A DNA stretch of 64,000 bases from an uncultured Mucilaginibacter sp. (GTDB lineage Bacteria > Bacteroidota > Bacteroidia > Sphingobacteriales > Sphingobacteriaceae): NCBI GenBank assembly GCA_903864275.1, contig CAIPFE010000052.1, forward strand, positions 1 through 64,000, written 5' to 3'. Every line of letters begins with the position of its first letter. The first letter of the stretch is position 1. The position numbers and the translations under genes are program-made. Below are positions 17,968-27,261 of the stretch, in pieces. Below the pieces are notes generated by a model. That model saw only the letters and a program-made list of their open reading frames with translations. It was not told where the DNA came from and ran no database searches.

Positions 17968-19806
17968 TTAATTTTTATAAATACTGGCGTTTATTTGGTC
18001 ATCAGCGTACATTTTATCTATTTCGGCCGTATACTTTTGCGTAATTACTTTTCTTTTCATTTTCCCGGTGGGTGTTAGTTCCCCGCTCTCAATTGACCAT
18101 TCATCAGGCAGCAGGGTTATTTTCTTCACCTGCTCTACGTGGTTAAATTCCGGATTGAATCCATCTACAATAGACTGATACATGGAAGTTACCCTGGCAT
18201 CCTTAACTATTTGCTCGTTTGATAAAAAAGGAATATCGCTCTTTTTACACCAGGATTTTAAGTTGGCGAAAGATGGCACGATCAGCGCGGCTGCAAACTT
18301 TCTTTCGGATCCCACCACCATCATTTGCTCGATGAAGTAATTTTCCTTCATTTTATTTTCGATGGGCGACGGGGCCACATATTTGCCGCCCGATGTTTTA
18401 AACATCTCCTTTTTACGGTCTGTAATTTTCAGGAAATTATCTTCATCCAGTTCGCCAATATCACCGGTATGGAACCAGCCGCCTTCCATAACATCAGCAG
18501 TAAGTTCCGGGTTTTTATAATAACCGGCCATTACATTGGGGCCTTTGCAAAGTATTTCCCCGTCGGCCGCAATCTTCACCTGTACATCAACCATCAAAGG
18601 GCCGACAGTTCCGAACCTTCGCCCGCTTTTGGCATAATGATTAAGAGAAATGGCAGGCGAGGTTTCTGTGAGGCCATAACCTTCTAATGTAACCATGCCG
18701 GCTGCAGTAAAGATCCTTTCGAGCCGTACAGGGCAGGCAGAACTGCCAAGCACTATGGCTTTTATATTGCCGCCAACGGCATTGCGCCATTTACTGTAAA
18801 CAAGTTTATCGGCTATGGCTAACTTTATTTTATAAAGCGGCCCTTTATCTTCAATTTCAAATTGCCCGGCTATTTTTATCGACCATAAAAATATTTTCCT
18901 TTTTATTCCCGACAGTTTCAGCCCTTCCGCTGTGATCCGTTCAAATATTTTTTCGAGCAAACGGGGAACAGCGGTAAAAATATATGGTTTTACCTCCTTC
19001 ATATTAGCACCGATGGTGTCCATGCTTTCGGCAAAATATACCGAATAACCGCAGAAAAAATAGGTATAAGCAGCGGCCTTTTCAAAAATATGGTTTAGCG
19101 GTAAAAAGCTGAACGCACGTTTTTGTTCTACCGGGATCTGTGAGATCAGGTCGACCGTGCCCATTACGTTGCTCAGGATATTTTTATGGGTAAGCATGAC
19201 ACCCTTAGGGCGGCCGGTAGTGCCGGACGTATAAATAATGGTAGCAATATCTTGTTCGGTGATCTTATCGCTTATTTCCGTTATTTTTTGTTGCGACTCC
19301 CTGCGAAGTGGTTTAAGTAATTCGGTCCAATGTGAACAGCTTTCAACGTGATCGAAAGTATAAATAGATTTTAGGGTTGGAATGTCAGCCTGTACCTGTT
19401 TTAGTTTATCGCACAGGTCAACATTGCTTACAAATATTATTTTTACTTCGGCCTCATTTAGTATTTGCTCAATTTCTTTAATACCGGAATTTGGATATAA
19501 TGGCACCAAAACGGCGCCGGTTAGTTGAACAGCAAGATCGGTTATCAACCATTCAGGCCGGCCGGCACTGATCAATCCTATTTTATCCCGGCTTTCAACA
19601 GTACCGTCCCCTGTTGAAATGCCCATATCCAGCAAAGCCTGGGCTAACTGGTAAACGGTGTCATGAACTTCATTTGTGCTATACGATCTCCAAACACCAT
19701 CCACCCGGGCATTCAGCAGGTCGGTCAATGGTGCTTTTGCCTGGGTTTTGATACAATCAAATAGTCGTGTCGCTTTATCCATTTTTGTGGCCATATATAA
19801 TGGCAT
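17968..19806 (-). CDS. Long-chain acyl-CoA synthetase (AMP-forming)
   Basis: This protein of about 612 residues activates fatty acids to acyl-CoA using ATP. It shows the A3 motif IIYTSGTTGRPKGVMLTH near residue 190, GYGLTETSPA near 380, the adenylate-binding HTGDIGELD, and DRKKEMFKTSGGKYVAP near 450. The Lys-rich end includes ELTPTGKMKRKVI, with the C-terminal catalytic Lys region typical of the FadD15/AAE16 long-chain group. Three in-frame ATGs (19806, 19794, 19782) are possible; the last gives MDKATRLFDCIK and may be the real start. It sits in the beta-oxidation run, 8 bp before the hydratase gene. A palindrome at 19834-19864 separates it from the thiolase gene. Confidence 0.88.
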   Translation of the reverse strand: MPLYMATKMDKATRLFDCIKTQAKAPLTDLLNARVDGVWRSYSTNEVHDTVYQLAQALLDMGISTGDGTVESRDKIGLISAGRPEWLITDLAVQLTGAVLVPLYPNSGIKEIEQILNEAEVKIIFVSNVDLCDKLKQVQADIPTLKSIYTFDHVESCSHWTELLKPLRRESQQKITEISDKITEQDIATIIYTSGTTGRPKGVMLTHKNILSNVMGTVDLISQIPVEQKRAFSFLPLNHIFEKAAAYTYFFCGYSVYFAESMDTIGANMKEVKPYIFTAVPRLLEKIFERITAEGLKLSGIKRKIFLWSIKIAGQFEIEDKGPLYKIKLAIADKLVYSKWRNAVGGNIKAIVLGSSACPVRLERIFTAAGMVTLEGYGLTETSPAISLNHYAKSGRRFGTVGPLMVDVQVKIAADGEILCKGPNVMAGYYKNPELTADVMEGGWFHTGDIGELDEDNFLKITDRKKEMFKTSGGKYVAPSPIENKMKENYFIEQMMVVGSERKFAAALIVPSFANLKSWCKKSDIPFLSNEQIVKDARVTSMYQSIVDGFNPEFNHVEQVKKITLLPDEWSIESGELTPTGKMKRKVITQKYTAEIDKMYADDQINASIYKN

Positions 19807-19833
19807 ACTCGGTAGCTAATATAATGAGGCGTA

Positions 19834-19864
19834 GATTTGACAACTTTTAAAAAGTTGTCAAATC
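19834..19864. repeat. Perfect palindrome between thiolase and ligase genes
   Basis: The 15-bp arms GATTTGACAACTTTT (19834-19848) and AAAAGTTGTCAAATC (19850-19864) pair perfectly around one base. It is six bases past the thiolase stop (19871) and upstream of the ligase start. It may act as a terminator or mRNA-stabilising hairpin, and it is one of several different intergenic palindromes in this gene run. Confidence 0.75.
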
Positions 19865-19870
19865 TCATAC

Positions 19871-21049
19871 TCAATTTAATAATTCAAATATCCCGGCAGC
19901 GCCTTGCCCGGTACCTACGCACATGGTAACCATGCCGTATTTTTTATCCCGCTTTTTTAACTCATTAAAAAGTTGGACAGAAAGTTTTGCCCCGGTGCAT
20001 CCAAGCGGATGGCCAAGCGCGATGGCTCCGCCGTTTACATTCACAATTTCAGGATCAAGCTCCAAACCCCTGATTATCGCCAGCGATTGCGAGGCAAAGG
20101 CTTCATTTAATTCTATCAGGTCTAAATCCTGCTGTTTCATCCCGGCCTGCTTGAGCACTTTTGGGATCGCTACCAACGGGCCGATACCCATAATGCGAGG
20201 CGGAACACCTGCGACCGCATAATTGACCAGCCTGGCAATAGGTTTTAGGTTATTCGCTTTTAAAAACCGTTCGCTAACCACCATTACAAATGCTGCGCCG
20301 TCGCTGGTTTGTGAAGAGTTGCCGGCGGTTACCATCCCCTTTGCATCAAAAACAGGTCTGAGTTTTGCCAGCGCCTCAAGCGAAGTATCGGCACGCGGGC
20401 CTTCATCTGTATCAACTTTGAATTCCCTGTTCTTTTTCTTACCGCTTTCGTCAACATAAGTTTCCACAATATTTACCGCAACTATCTCGTCTTTAAACTT
20501 GCCTTCCTTTATAGCGTTAATTGCTTTTTGATGGGAGTTATAAGCAAACTGGTCCTGGTCTTCGCGATTGACTTTATATTCTTTTGCAACCGCCTCGGCG
20601 GTTAAACCCATTCCCCAGTAATAATCAGGGTGCGCAAGCGCAACATCGGCATTGGGGACAATGCGCCAGCCACCCATCGGGAGCAGGCTCATACTTTCCA
20701 CACCGCCCGCAATAATACAATCGGCAATGCCGCTATGTATTTTTGCTGATGCGATGGCTATAGTTTCCAACCCGGAAGCACAGTAACGGTTCACGGTCAT
20801 ACCGGGCACTTTATCAGTATCCAGTGCAATCAATGAGATCAGGCGTCCTACGTTTAAACCCTGCTCCGCTTCGGGCGTGGCATTGCCAACGATCACATCA
20901 TCGATCTGTTCCTTATCCACATTGGGTACCGATGTCAGGAGTTGTTTAATCACATCCGCCGCAAGGGTATCCGGCCTTGTAAACCTGAAACCGCCACGGG
21001 TTGCCTTACCTACTGCGCTGCGGCTCGCGGCCACTATATATGCGTTCAT
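19871..21049 (-). CDS. Acetyl-CoA C-acyltransferase (3-ketoacyl-CoA thiolase)
   Basis: The ATG at 21049 gives 392 residues beginning MNAYIVAASRSAVG, the normal thiolase N-terminus. An upstream in-frame ATG at 21088 would add 13 Lys/Arg/Asn-rich residues. Catalytic features are the nucleophile Cys in NRYCASGLETIA, NEAFASQ, the His in GGAIALGHPLGCTGA, and the second Cys in MCVGTGQGAAG. It cleaves 3-ketoacyl-CoA to acetyl-CoA and a shortened acyl-CoA, the last step of beta-oxidation. Its upstream neighbour is the bifunctional dehydrogenase/hydratase, with which it probably forms a fadBA-like pair. A repeat element at 21082-21180 lies between them. Confidence 0.92.
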   Translation of the reverse strand: MNAYIVAASRSAVGKATRGGFRFTRPDTLAADVIKQLLTSVPNVDKEQIDDVIVGNATPEAEQGLNVGRLISLIALDTDKVPGMTVNRYCASGLETIAIASAKIHSGIADCIIAGGVESMSLLPMGGWRIVPNADVALAHPDYYWGMGLTAEAVAKEYKVNREDQDQFAYNSHQKAINAIKEGKFKDEIVAVNIVETYVDESGKKKNREFKVDTDEGPRADTSLEALAKLRPVFDAKGMVTAGNSSQTSDGAAFVMVVSERFLKANNLKPIARLVNYAVAGVPPRIMGIGPLVAIPKVLKQAGMKQQDLDLIELNEAFASQSLAIIRGLELDPEIVNVNGGAIALGHPLGCTGAKLSVQLFNELKKRDKKYGMVTMCVGTGQGAAGIFELLN

Positions 21050-21081
21050 TTGTTTTGTTTTTTTATTACGTTTAAAGTTTT

Positions 21082-21180
21082 GCCTCACCTAAATCCTCTC
21101 CAAAGGAGAGGACTTTACCTGCGCTCTTTTTAAAGGGCCCCTTTTTAAAGCCCTCTCCTTTGGAGAGGGTTGGGTGAGGC
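21082..21180. repeat. Multi-hairpin inverted repeat element
   Basis: The outer arms GCCTCACC (21082) and GGTGAGGC (ending 21180) enclose two short palindromes, CCTCTCCAAAGGAGAGG at 21095-21111 and CCCTCTCCTTTGGAGAGGG at 21151-21169. A near-palindrome rich in TTTAAAGGGCCC sits in the middle. The element ends exactly where the stop codon of the 21181 gene begins. It resembles the CCTCTCCAAAGGAGAGG repeats scattered through Bacteroidota genomes. Confidence 0.8.
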
Positions 21181-23562
21181 CTAATTCCTTAACACCTTCC
21201 CGCCGGTTAAAATAGACTGTATCCTCTCCAGCGTCTTTTTCTCCGCGCAAAGCGAAACAAAAGCTTCGCGCTCCAAACCCAATAAATATTCTTCACTTAC
21301 CACTGAAGGCTGGGAAAGGTCGCCGCCGGCAAGTACGTAGGCCAGTTTTTGCGAGATCTTTACGTCATGCTCACTGATGTAATTGCCGCTGTACATGGTG
21401 TTGGCGCCCACGTAGCCCAATCCAAGCGCCTGTTTCCCAAGCACCCTGATATCATTTCGAGGGATTGGCTGTACATAACCCTCATCAGCCAATTGTAAGC
21501 AATGTTGTTTTGCTTCGGCCAGCAGTCGGTTGCGCGATACCACTACCGCATCCCTGCCTTTTTTAAGGTAACCAAATTCAAAAGCCTCATAAGCAGAAGT
21601 AGAAACCTTTGCCTGGCCGATGGTTAAAAACCTGTCGCGGAAATTATTTGTTTCCACATCGCCTTCCTGTAACTCGTCGGATAAGCGCAGGGCAAATTCT
21701 TTTGTGCCGCCACCGCCCGGTATTAAACCTACGCCAAATTCCACAAGCCCCATGTACAATTCGGCATGGGCAACCACTTTATCAGCATGCAGGCACATTT
21801 CGCAGCCGCCGCCTAAAGCCATCTGGTGCGGCGCAATAACAACCGGGATGGACGAATAACGTATCCGCATCATGGTATTTTGAAAGGCCTTTACGACCAT
21901 ATTCAGCTCGTCAAATTCCTGCTCAACGGCCATCATAAATATCATTCCCACATTGGCGCCTGCGCTGAAATTCGCACCTTCGTTTGAAATTACCAGGCCT
22001 TTATAACTTGCTTCGGCTAGGGTGATGGCCTTATTTATGCCCTCGACCACATCACCGCCAATCGTATTCATTTTGGTGTGAAACTCCAGGTTGAGGATAC
22101 CATCTCCAAGATCAGTAATGGTAGTGCCGCTGTTTTTCCAAACGGTGTGTGATGCCCGGATGTTATCGAGCAATATAAAACTCTCTGTGCCGGGAATTAC
22201 CTTGTAAGTTTTTGATGGAATATCATAATATAGGCGTTTGCCATCTTCAATTTTATAAAAACTTGTTGCTCCGTAGGCCAGCATATCATAAACCCATTGC
22301 GCTGGTTTATTACCTGCAGCTTCCATTGCCTTTGCAGTTTCTTCCACACCTAATGCATCCCATTTTTCAAAAGGCCCCAATTCCCAGCCAAAACCGGCAT
22401 TCATGGCGGCATCTATTTTATACAGTTCGTCCGAACTTTCAGGGATGCGGTTACTGGAGTAAGCAAATAACTGGTAAAAGGCCGCGCGGTAAAAATCGCC
22501 GGCTTTATCTTTGGCTGCAAACAATATTTTTAACCGGTCCTTTAGGTTATCTATAGCCTTTGTGGTTTCGAGTGAAAGAAACTTTACTTTTTCCGATGGC
22601 TTATACTCCAGCGTTTTCAAATCAAGTGCATAAAACTGGTTTACACCATCTACCTTCTCCTTTTTGTAAAAACCCTGGTTGGTTTTACTCCCAAGCCAGT
22701 TATTTTTCGCCATCCCGGTAACAAAATCCGGTATCTTAAACAACTCCCGGGCTTCGTCATCCGGCGCGTTTTCGTAAAGGCCGTTGGCCACGTGTATCAT
22801 GGTATCCAAACCAACCACATCATTGGTGCGGAATGTTGCCGATTTTGGGTGGCCGATAACCGGGCCGGTAAGCTTGTCGATTTCTTCGACCGTCATCCCG
22901 GTTTTATCCACATAATGCAATATGCTCATGATACTGAATACACCGATGCGGTTGCCGATAAATGCCGGGGTATCTTTAGCCAATACCGTGGTTTTGCCAA
23001 GGTACTTCTCGCCATATTCCATTAAAAAATCCGCCACCTCGGGTAAAGTGTCTTTCGTTGGGATGATCTCCAGCAGTTTTAAATAGCGCGGCGGGTTAAA
23101 GAAATGGCTGCCGCAAAAATGCTTTTTAAAATCCCCGCTCCTGCCTTCGGCCATTAAATGAATGGGGATACCTGAGGTGTTCGAGGTGATCAGCGTTCCG
23201 GGTTTGCGGTATTTTTCGACGTTATCAAATACTTTTTGTTTGATGTCGAGCCGTTCAACAACGACCTCAATAACCCAGTCACATTCGACGATCTTCGAAA
23301 GGTCATCATCAAAGTTCCCGGTGGCTATCCGTTTGGCAAATGATTTAAGGTAAACGGGCGATGGGTTTGATTTCAAAGCAAAATCAAGCGCGTCGTTAAC
23401 TATTTTGTTCCTGGCTTTTTTATCGCCGGCAGGTGCATCTTTTGGTACGATGTCCAACAGCAATACCTGCACACCGATGTTTGCAAAATGACAGGCAATA
23501 CGGCTGCCCATCACGCCGGAACCAAGAACCGCTACTTTTTTTATAATTCGTTTAGCATCCAT
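21181..23562 (-). CDS. Bifunctional 3-hydroxyacyl-CoA dehydrogenase/enoyl-CoA hydratase
   Basis: In this 793-residue protein the dehydrogenase comes first: an NAD-binding Rossmann domain (VAVLGSGVMGSRIACHFANIG, residues 10-30), SNTSGIPI, and the helical 3HCDH C-terminal domain (FIGNRIGVF near 205). A crotonase-like hydratase region follows at about residues 480-650 (ISNEGANFSAGANVGM, ALGGGCEMCLHADKV). This order is the reverse of E. coli FadB and matches the FadN-type enzymes of Bacillus and Bacteroidota. It converts enoyl-CoA to 3-ketoacyl-CoA in two steps and hands it to the adjacent thiolase. Confidence 0.9.
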   Translation of the reverse strand: MDAKRIIKKVAVLGSGVMGSRIACHFANIGVQVLLLDIVPKDAPAGDKKARNKIVNDALDFALKSNPSPVYLKSFAKRIATGNFDDDLSKIVECDWVIEVVVERLDIKQKVFDNVEKYRKPGTLITSNTSGIPIHLMAEGRSGDFKKHFCGSHFFNPPRYLKLLEIIPTKDTLPEVADFLMEYGEKYLGKTTVLAKDTPAFIGNRIGVFSIMSILHYVDKTGMTVEEIDKLTGPVIGHPKSATFRTNDVVGLDTMIHVANGLYENAPDDEARELFKIPDFVTGMAKNNWLGSKTNQGFYKKEKVDGVNQFYALDLKTLEYKPSEKVKFLSLETTKAIDNLKDRLKILFAAKDKAGDFYRAAFYQLFAYSSNRIPESSDELYKIDAAMNAGFGWELGPFEKWDALGVEETAKAMEAAGNKPAQWVYDMLAYGATSFYKIEDGKRLYYDIPSKTYKVIPGTESFILLDNIRASHTVWKNSGTTITDLGDGILNLEFHTKMNTIGGDVVEGINKAITLAEASYKGLVISNEGANFSAGANVGMIFMMAVEQEFDELNMVVKAFQNTMMRIRYSSIPVVIAPHQMALGGGCEMCLHADKVVAHAELYMGLVEFGVGLIPGGGGTKEFALRLSDELQEGDVETNNFRDRFLTIGQAKVSTSAYEAFEFGYLKKGRDAVVVSRNRLLAEAKQHCLQLADEGYVQPIPRNDIRVLGKQALGLGYVGANTMYSGNYISEHDVKISQKLAYVLAGGDLSQPSVVSEEYLLGLEREAFVSLCAEKKTLERIQSILTGGKVLRN

Positions 23563-23603
23563 GTAATATCTTTATTTCTTATTTATTGAACAGGCACTTG
23601 TTG

Positions 23604-23629
23604 TAGAGACGCGATGCATCGCGTCTCTA
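23604..23629. repeat. Perfect 26-bp palindrome
   Basis: TAGAGACGCGATG pairs with CATCGCGTCTCTA with no loop. It lies in the short gap between the thioesterase and dehydrogenase/hydratase genes, 58 bp from a related palindrome at 23687-23716 with the same TAGAGACGC end. Confidence 0.8.
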
Positions 23630-23686
23630 ACGTAATATTGTCTGCGAAGTTAAAGGTAAATCATATCATTCGTTCCAAAACGCAAA

Positions 23687-23716
23687 GGTAGAGACGCAAA
23701 ATTTTGCGTCTCTACC
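23687..23716. repeat. Perfect 30-bp palindrome abutting a stop codon
   Basis: GGTAGAGACGCAAAA (23687-23701) is followed at once by its exact reverse complement (23702-23716). The palindrome touches the stop codon of the thioesterase gene (23717-23719), so it sits as a 3'-end hairpin. GTAGAGACGCAAAATTTTGC-type palindromes are known dispersed repeats in several phyla. Confidence 0.85.
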
Positions 23717-24166
23717 CTATTCTTTATTTTTAATTGGTTCTTCCATATAATCATGGCTTCTCGGGGCCTTCATAAAACATTCGCTTAATTCAGGAGGCAA
23801 TAACGTCAGTTTGCGTTTTTCCATGTCTATCCATGCGCCATCGGCTTTAATGATGGCGGCTTTAACACCATCGCCCCGGTAAAGGTCGTGATGAATGCTC
23901 CACCTCGAACCATCAGGCCGCGCTTTGCTGATTTCGCAGGTTACTTTTATATGCTCATTAAGGGTAATTTCACGGAGATAAATAAGTTCCTCCCTGAACA
24001 TTACCGGCCCTATATTATATCCATAAAGTACCGACGGCTTTAAACCCAAACTATCCAGCATTTCCAGCCTGGCCTGTGCCGCAAAATCAGCGTAGGCGGT
24101 ATGGCGCAGGTGCTGGTTCGCATCAATTTGTGCCCATAGCACCTGCCCTTCGTAGTACACATTCAT
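23717..24166 (-). CDS. Hotdog-fold acyl-CoA thioesterase
   Basis: I prefer the ATG at 24166 (149 residues, MNVYYEGQVLWAQIDANQHL) over 24187, because the latter overlaps the preceding gene and adds a hydrophobic octapeptide not typical of the family. The motif LWAQIDANQHLRHTAYADF carries the Asp and downstream pattern of 4-hydroxybenzoyl-CoA thioesterase-type hotdog enzymes, and DGAWIDMEKRKLTLLP closes the fold. It would hydrolyse acyl-CoA to free acid and CoA. The gene follows the acyl-CoA dehydrogenase at 12 bp and belongs to the fatty-acid operon. Confidence 0.8.
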   Translation of the reverse strand: MNVYYEGQVLWAQIDANQHLRHTAYADFAAQARLEMLDSLGLKPSVLYGYNIGPVMFREELIYLREITLNEHIKVTCEISKARPDGSRWSIHHDLYRGDGVKAAIIKADGAWIDMEKRKLTLLPPELSECFMKAPRSHDYMEEPIKNKE

Positions 24167-24177
24167 CAGGAACAGGA

Positions 24178-25974
24178 TTAAAAACAATACTTATTTTCGG
24201 CGATCAGTTTAGCGGCAATAGTCCGGCGGGCCTGGGTGGTATTGATGTCTTCCGTTTTTGTGAAACGCCTCAGGCCCATAAGCATCATCCGTTTTTCATC
24301 GCCTTCGGCAAATGAATTTAATGCTTCCTTGCCTGATTTCGCTATTAGTTCAGCGGCGTCATTAATGTAAACGCGCATCATTTCCAACTGCTCTTTACAC
24401 GCATCTTCGCCCCGCATTCCAACCAATTTCTCTACCCGTAATTGTAGTGACTCGCTCACGTAAAGCTCAATCACCATATCAGCAATATTCATCAGCACTT
24501 CCTGTTCTTTACCCAACTGCGTCATTAGTTTTTGAACGGCCGCCCCTGCCACCAGCAATATGGCTTTTTTAAAATTGGCAATATATTTTTTCTCTTTTGT
24601 AAACAAGCCTTCTTCTTCACCGCCGCCGAAATCCGGTATGCTTACCAATTCCGCCGCAACTTTTTGGGCAGGGCCCATCAGGTTAAGTTCGCCTTTCATG
24701 GCGCGTTTCAGCAGCATATCAACGGTCAGCATCCGGTTAATTTCGTTGGTGCCTTCAAATATCCGGTTGATACGGGAATCACGGTAGGCCCTGTCCATCG
24801 GTGCATCGGCGCTGTAACCCATGCCGCCGTATATCTGTACGCCTTCATCAACCACATAATCCAAACATTCCGAAGAATGTACTTTTATTATTGCGGCTTC
24901 TATGGCAAATTGCTCTGTTCCCTTAAGCTTGGCTTTGATTTCGTCCATGCCCGATTCTACCAGCATCTCTGTAGCCTCTTCCATATTCTGGCTTGCGCGA
25001 TACACGGCCGACTCGGAAGCGTAGGTAAGAATAGCCTGCTGTGCCAGTTTATAACGTATGGCCCCATATTTAGAAATCGCGCGCCCAAACTGCTCGCGCT
25101 CATTAGCGTAGTTTACAGCCTGGGTGATCACCTCTTTGCTTGCGCCGACTGTGCCGCCCCCCAGTTTTATCCTGCCCAGGTTTAAAATATTCACAGCAAT
25201 CTTAAAACCATTCTGGCGTTCGGAAAGCAGGTTTTCAACGGGCACTTTACAATCGTTAAAAAACACCTGCCGGGTCGAGCTTCCTTTTATGCCCATTTTA
25301 TGTTCTTCAGTATTCAGCGAAAGCCCCTCAAAACCTTTTTCAACAATAAAAGCGCTCAGGTTTTCGTCGTTGTCAATTTTGGCGAAGACAGTAAATAAAT
25401 CGGCAAAACCTGCGTTGGTGATCCACATTTTCTGGCCGGTAATCAGGTAATGCTTTCCATCTGCCGATAATTTCGCCCTTGATTTCCCAGAATTCGCATC
25501 AGAGCCTGAACTTGGTTCGGTAAGACAATAGGCGGCCTTCCACTCCCCCGTGGCCAGCTTTGGGATATACTTTCGCTTTTGTTCCTCGTTTCCGTAATAC
25601 AGGATAGGCAGCGTACCGATTCCTGAATGCGCCGAAAACGCCACGGAAAATGAATGCCCCGCTCCTAATTTTTCAGCAACCAGCATAGACGTTTTAAAAT
25701 CTTTGCCAAATCCGCCATATTCTTCGGGTACTGATATACCTAATAATCCCAGCGCGCCGGCCTCGTCCATTAGGTGGGCCATTAAGCCCTCTTCCTGGCT
25801 GTCTATGCGGTTTAAATTTGGCGTTACCTGCTGCGCGAGAAAATTTTCGCAGGTTTCAGCGATCATTAACTGTTCTTCATTCCACTCTTCGGGAATAAAA
25901 ATACTGTCGGCGGCAGTTTCCCTGATCAGGAACTCGCCCCCTTTAATGGCTTTTACGGATTCAGTGGCATTCAT
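24178..25974 (-). CDS. Acyl-CoA dehydrogenase, long/very-long-chain type
   Basis: This 598-residue FAD enzyme catalyses the first, alpha-beta desaturation step of beta-oxidation. It shows the family signature blocks AYCLTEPSSGSDANS (near residue 160), KMWITNAGFAD, GRIKLGGGTVGASK and QIYGGMGYSADAPMDRAYRDS. The catalytic Glu region IFEGTNEINR is near 410. An extra C-terminal helical domain of about 170 residues makes it VLCAD/ACAD9-like rather than the short 380-residue type. It is the first gene of the minus-strand run. The regulator AraC gene and repeats lie directly upstream. Confidence 0.92.
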   Translation of the reverse strand: MNATESVKAIKGGEFLIRETAADSIFIPEEWNEEQLMIAETCENFLAQQVTPNLNRIDSQEEGLMAHLMDEAGALGLLGISVPEEYGGFGKDFKTSMLVAEKLGAGHSFSVAFSAHSGIGTLPILYYGNEEQKRKYIPKLATGEWKAAYCLTEPSSGSDANSGKSRAKLSADGKHYLITGQKMWITNAGFADLFTVFAKIDNDENLSAFIVEKGFEGLSLNTEEHKMGIKGSSTRQVFFNDCKVPVENLLSERQNGFKIAVNILNLGRIKLGGGTVGASKEVITQAVNYANEREQFGRAISKYGAIRYKLAQQAILTYASESAVYRASQNMEEATEMLVESGMDEIKAKLKGTEQFAIEAAIIKVHSSECLDYVVDEGVQIYGGMGYSADAPMDRAYRDSRINRIFEGTNEINRMLTVDMLLKRAMKGELNLMGPAQKVAAELVSIPDFGGGEEEGLFTKEKKYIANFKKAILLVAGAAVQKLMTQLGKEQEVLMNIADMVIELYVSESLQLRVEKLVGMRGEDACKEQLEMMRVYINDAAELIAKSGKEALNSFAEGDEKRMMLMGLRRFTKTEDINTTQARRTIAAKLIAENKYCF

Positions 25975-26373
25975 AAACTAAAATTTATTGGTTTTGATCT
26001 TATCTTTTATAAAAAATTAACAATTTGTGCCCGCCAGGGCAAACCCATCGGTTAATACTTGATTGCTACGATAAATTTAATTTGTATTGTTATAAATCAA
26101 AAACAACAGGCATTTTTGAGCTAACATTATTGGTTTTATAATCAGGGTAAATTTAGTAGCTTATTAAACCAAAAGAAGGTCAGCAATGCGGAGATATTAG
26201 TCAAAAAGTCGGAATTGGTAATTAAGTTAAAAATGTTGTAGGGGTTGTAATAGTTGAAAAGGTTAAAATTTAAGTTGAAAAACTTGTAGGGGTTGCAAAA
26301 GGTTAAAACAGAGCAAACACGGCAACCTTGACAACCCTTAGAACTTGTTACAACCATTACAATTTTTCACAAC
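25975..26373. other. Intergenic region with the left inverted repeat
   Basis: No credible gene is present. It contains the promoter region of the acyl-CoA dehydrogenase gene and, from 26187, the left copy of the 54-bp inverted repeat. A tract of degenerate GTTGTAAGGGTTG-like motifs follows, leading up to the AraC stop codon. A 71-residue minus-strand frame here is low-complexity Asn/Phe/Tyr and looks spurious. Confidence 0.6.
26187..26240. repeat. Left arm of a perfect 54-bp inverted repeat
   Basis: The 54 bases starting TGCGGAGATATTAG and ending TTAAAAATGTTGTA are the exact reverse complement of 27427-27480. Beyond the perfect part, similarity decays into GTTGTAA-type motifs. The pair brackets the AraC gene. 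Confidence 0.9.
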
Positions 26374-27261
26374 CTAATTCGCCGATACCGCCCGGTAATC
26401 AGATGGCGACATCCCGGCATGCTTTTTAAAATACTTGCCAAAAGAGGATTGATCCGGGAAATGTATGGATTCCGCCAGGCGGGCGATGCTTATCTCATGA
26501 TTCCTCAATAATACCTTGGCCTCCAGTATAACAGCGTCATCGATCCACTCGCCGGCAGTGCGGCCGGTTACTTCCTTGATGGTTTCTGTGAGATGTTTGG
26601 GCGATACAAAAAGCGCGTCGGCATAATACTGCACGTTACGGTGCTCCTTATAACGATGAAATACGAGTTCCTGGAAAAGCATGTTCAGTTCCTGTTTCCT
26701 TGTTTGCTTGCCCTTTATAATCAGGTGCTGCTTTTCGTAAATCGACTGCACTTCGTAAAGCAGGGTTGTTAAAATGCTTCTTGATATTTCCACATGATAA
26801 GGGTGCCCTTCGCGCTCCAGTTTTTGCTGTATCAATAGGTAAATCTCTAATATCATTTTGGCATCCCTATTATCAGGATAAATTACCGGGATAGATGCGC
26901 TTTTAAAATAGCTGAATGATTCAAGGAAATGGCTATTGACACTATTTTCGGTTAAAAAGGCCTTGCTAAAAACTATAAACCTGCATAAAAAATCAGCGCT
27001 GCTGTTATATATCCTTAGCACATGGAAGGGGGTGGCCAGGAGCATAGCGTCAGGCTTTGCTTCGTAAACCTGCAAATTCACTTCTACCTGCGCCGTTCCG
27101 CGGGTGCATATTCCCACAATGTAGCCGTCCGACCGGTATGGGTATTCACTTAAACTTAATAGTTGCTTTTCATCAGCGACAAAAAAATCAGCGCCGGCCA
27201 GTTTATCCGCATAAAGATCTGCAAATTTCGACAGGCTTAATTGTCCGATTTTTCTGTTCAT
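26374..27261 (-). CDS. AraC-family transcriptional regulator
   Basis: This 295-residue protein has an N-terminal cupin-like sensing domain (residues about 30-130, including DGYIVGICTRGTAQVEV) and a C-terminal double helix-turn-helix. The first HTH contains LFVSPKHLTETIKEVTG. The second follows the classic pattern ISIARLAESIHFPDQSSFGKYFKKHAGMSPSDYR. It binds DNA and responds to an unknown small molecule. Its position between the beta-oxidation genes and the FadL-like channel suggests control of fatty-acid use, but the surrounding 54-bp inverted repeats show the segment may have moved or inverted, so the link is tentative. Confidence 0.88.
   Translation of the reverse strand: MNRKIGQLSLSKFADLYADKLAGADFFVADEKQLLSLSEYPYRSDGYIVGICTRGTAQVEVNLQVYEAKPDAMLLATPFHVLRIYNSSADFLCRFIVFSKAFLTENSVNSHFLESFSYFKSASIPVIYPDNRDAKMILEIYLLIQQKLEREGHPYHVEISRSILTTLLYEVQSIYEKQHLIIKGKQTRKQELNMLFQELVFHRYKEHRNVQYYADALFVSPKHLTETIKEVTGRTAGEWIDDAVILEAKVLLRNHEISIARLAESIHFPDQSSFGKYFKKHAGMSPSDYRAVSAN

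Noticed and set aside
24532..25185. 217-residue plus-strand frame
   Set aside because: It is antisense to the well-supported acyl-CoA dehydrogenase gene and has no recognisable motif.
26142..26357. 71-residue minus-strand frame
   Set aside because: It lies in the low-complexity inverted-repeat flank and encodes only Asn/Phe/Tyr-rich sequence.
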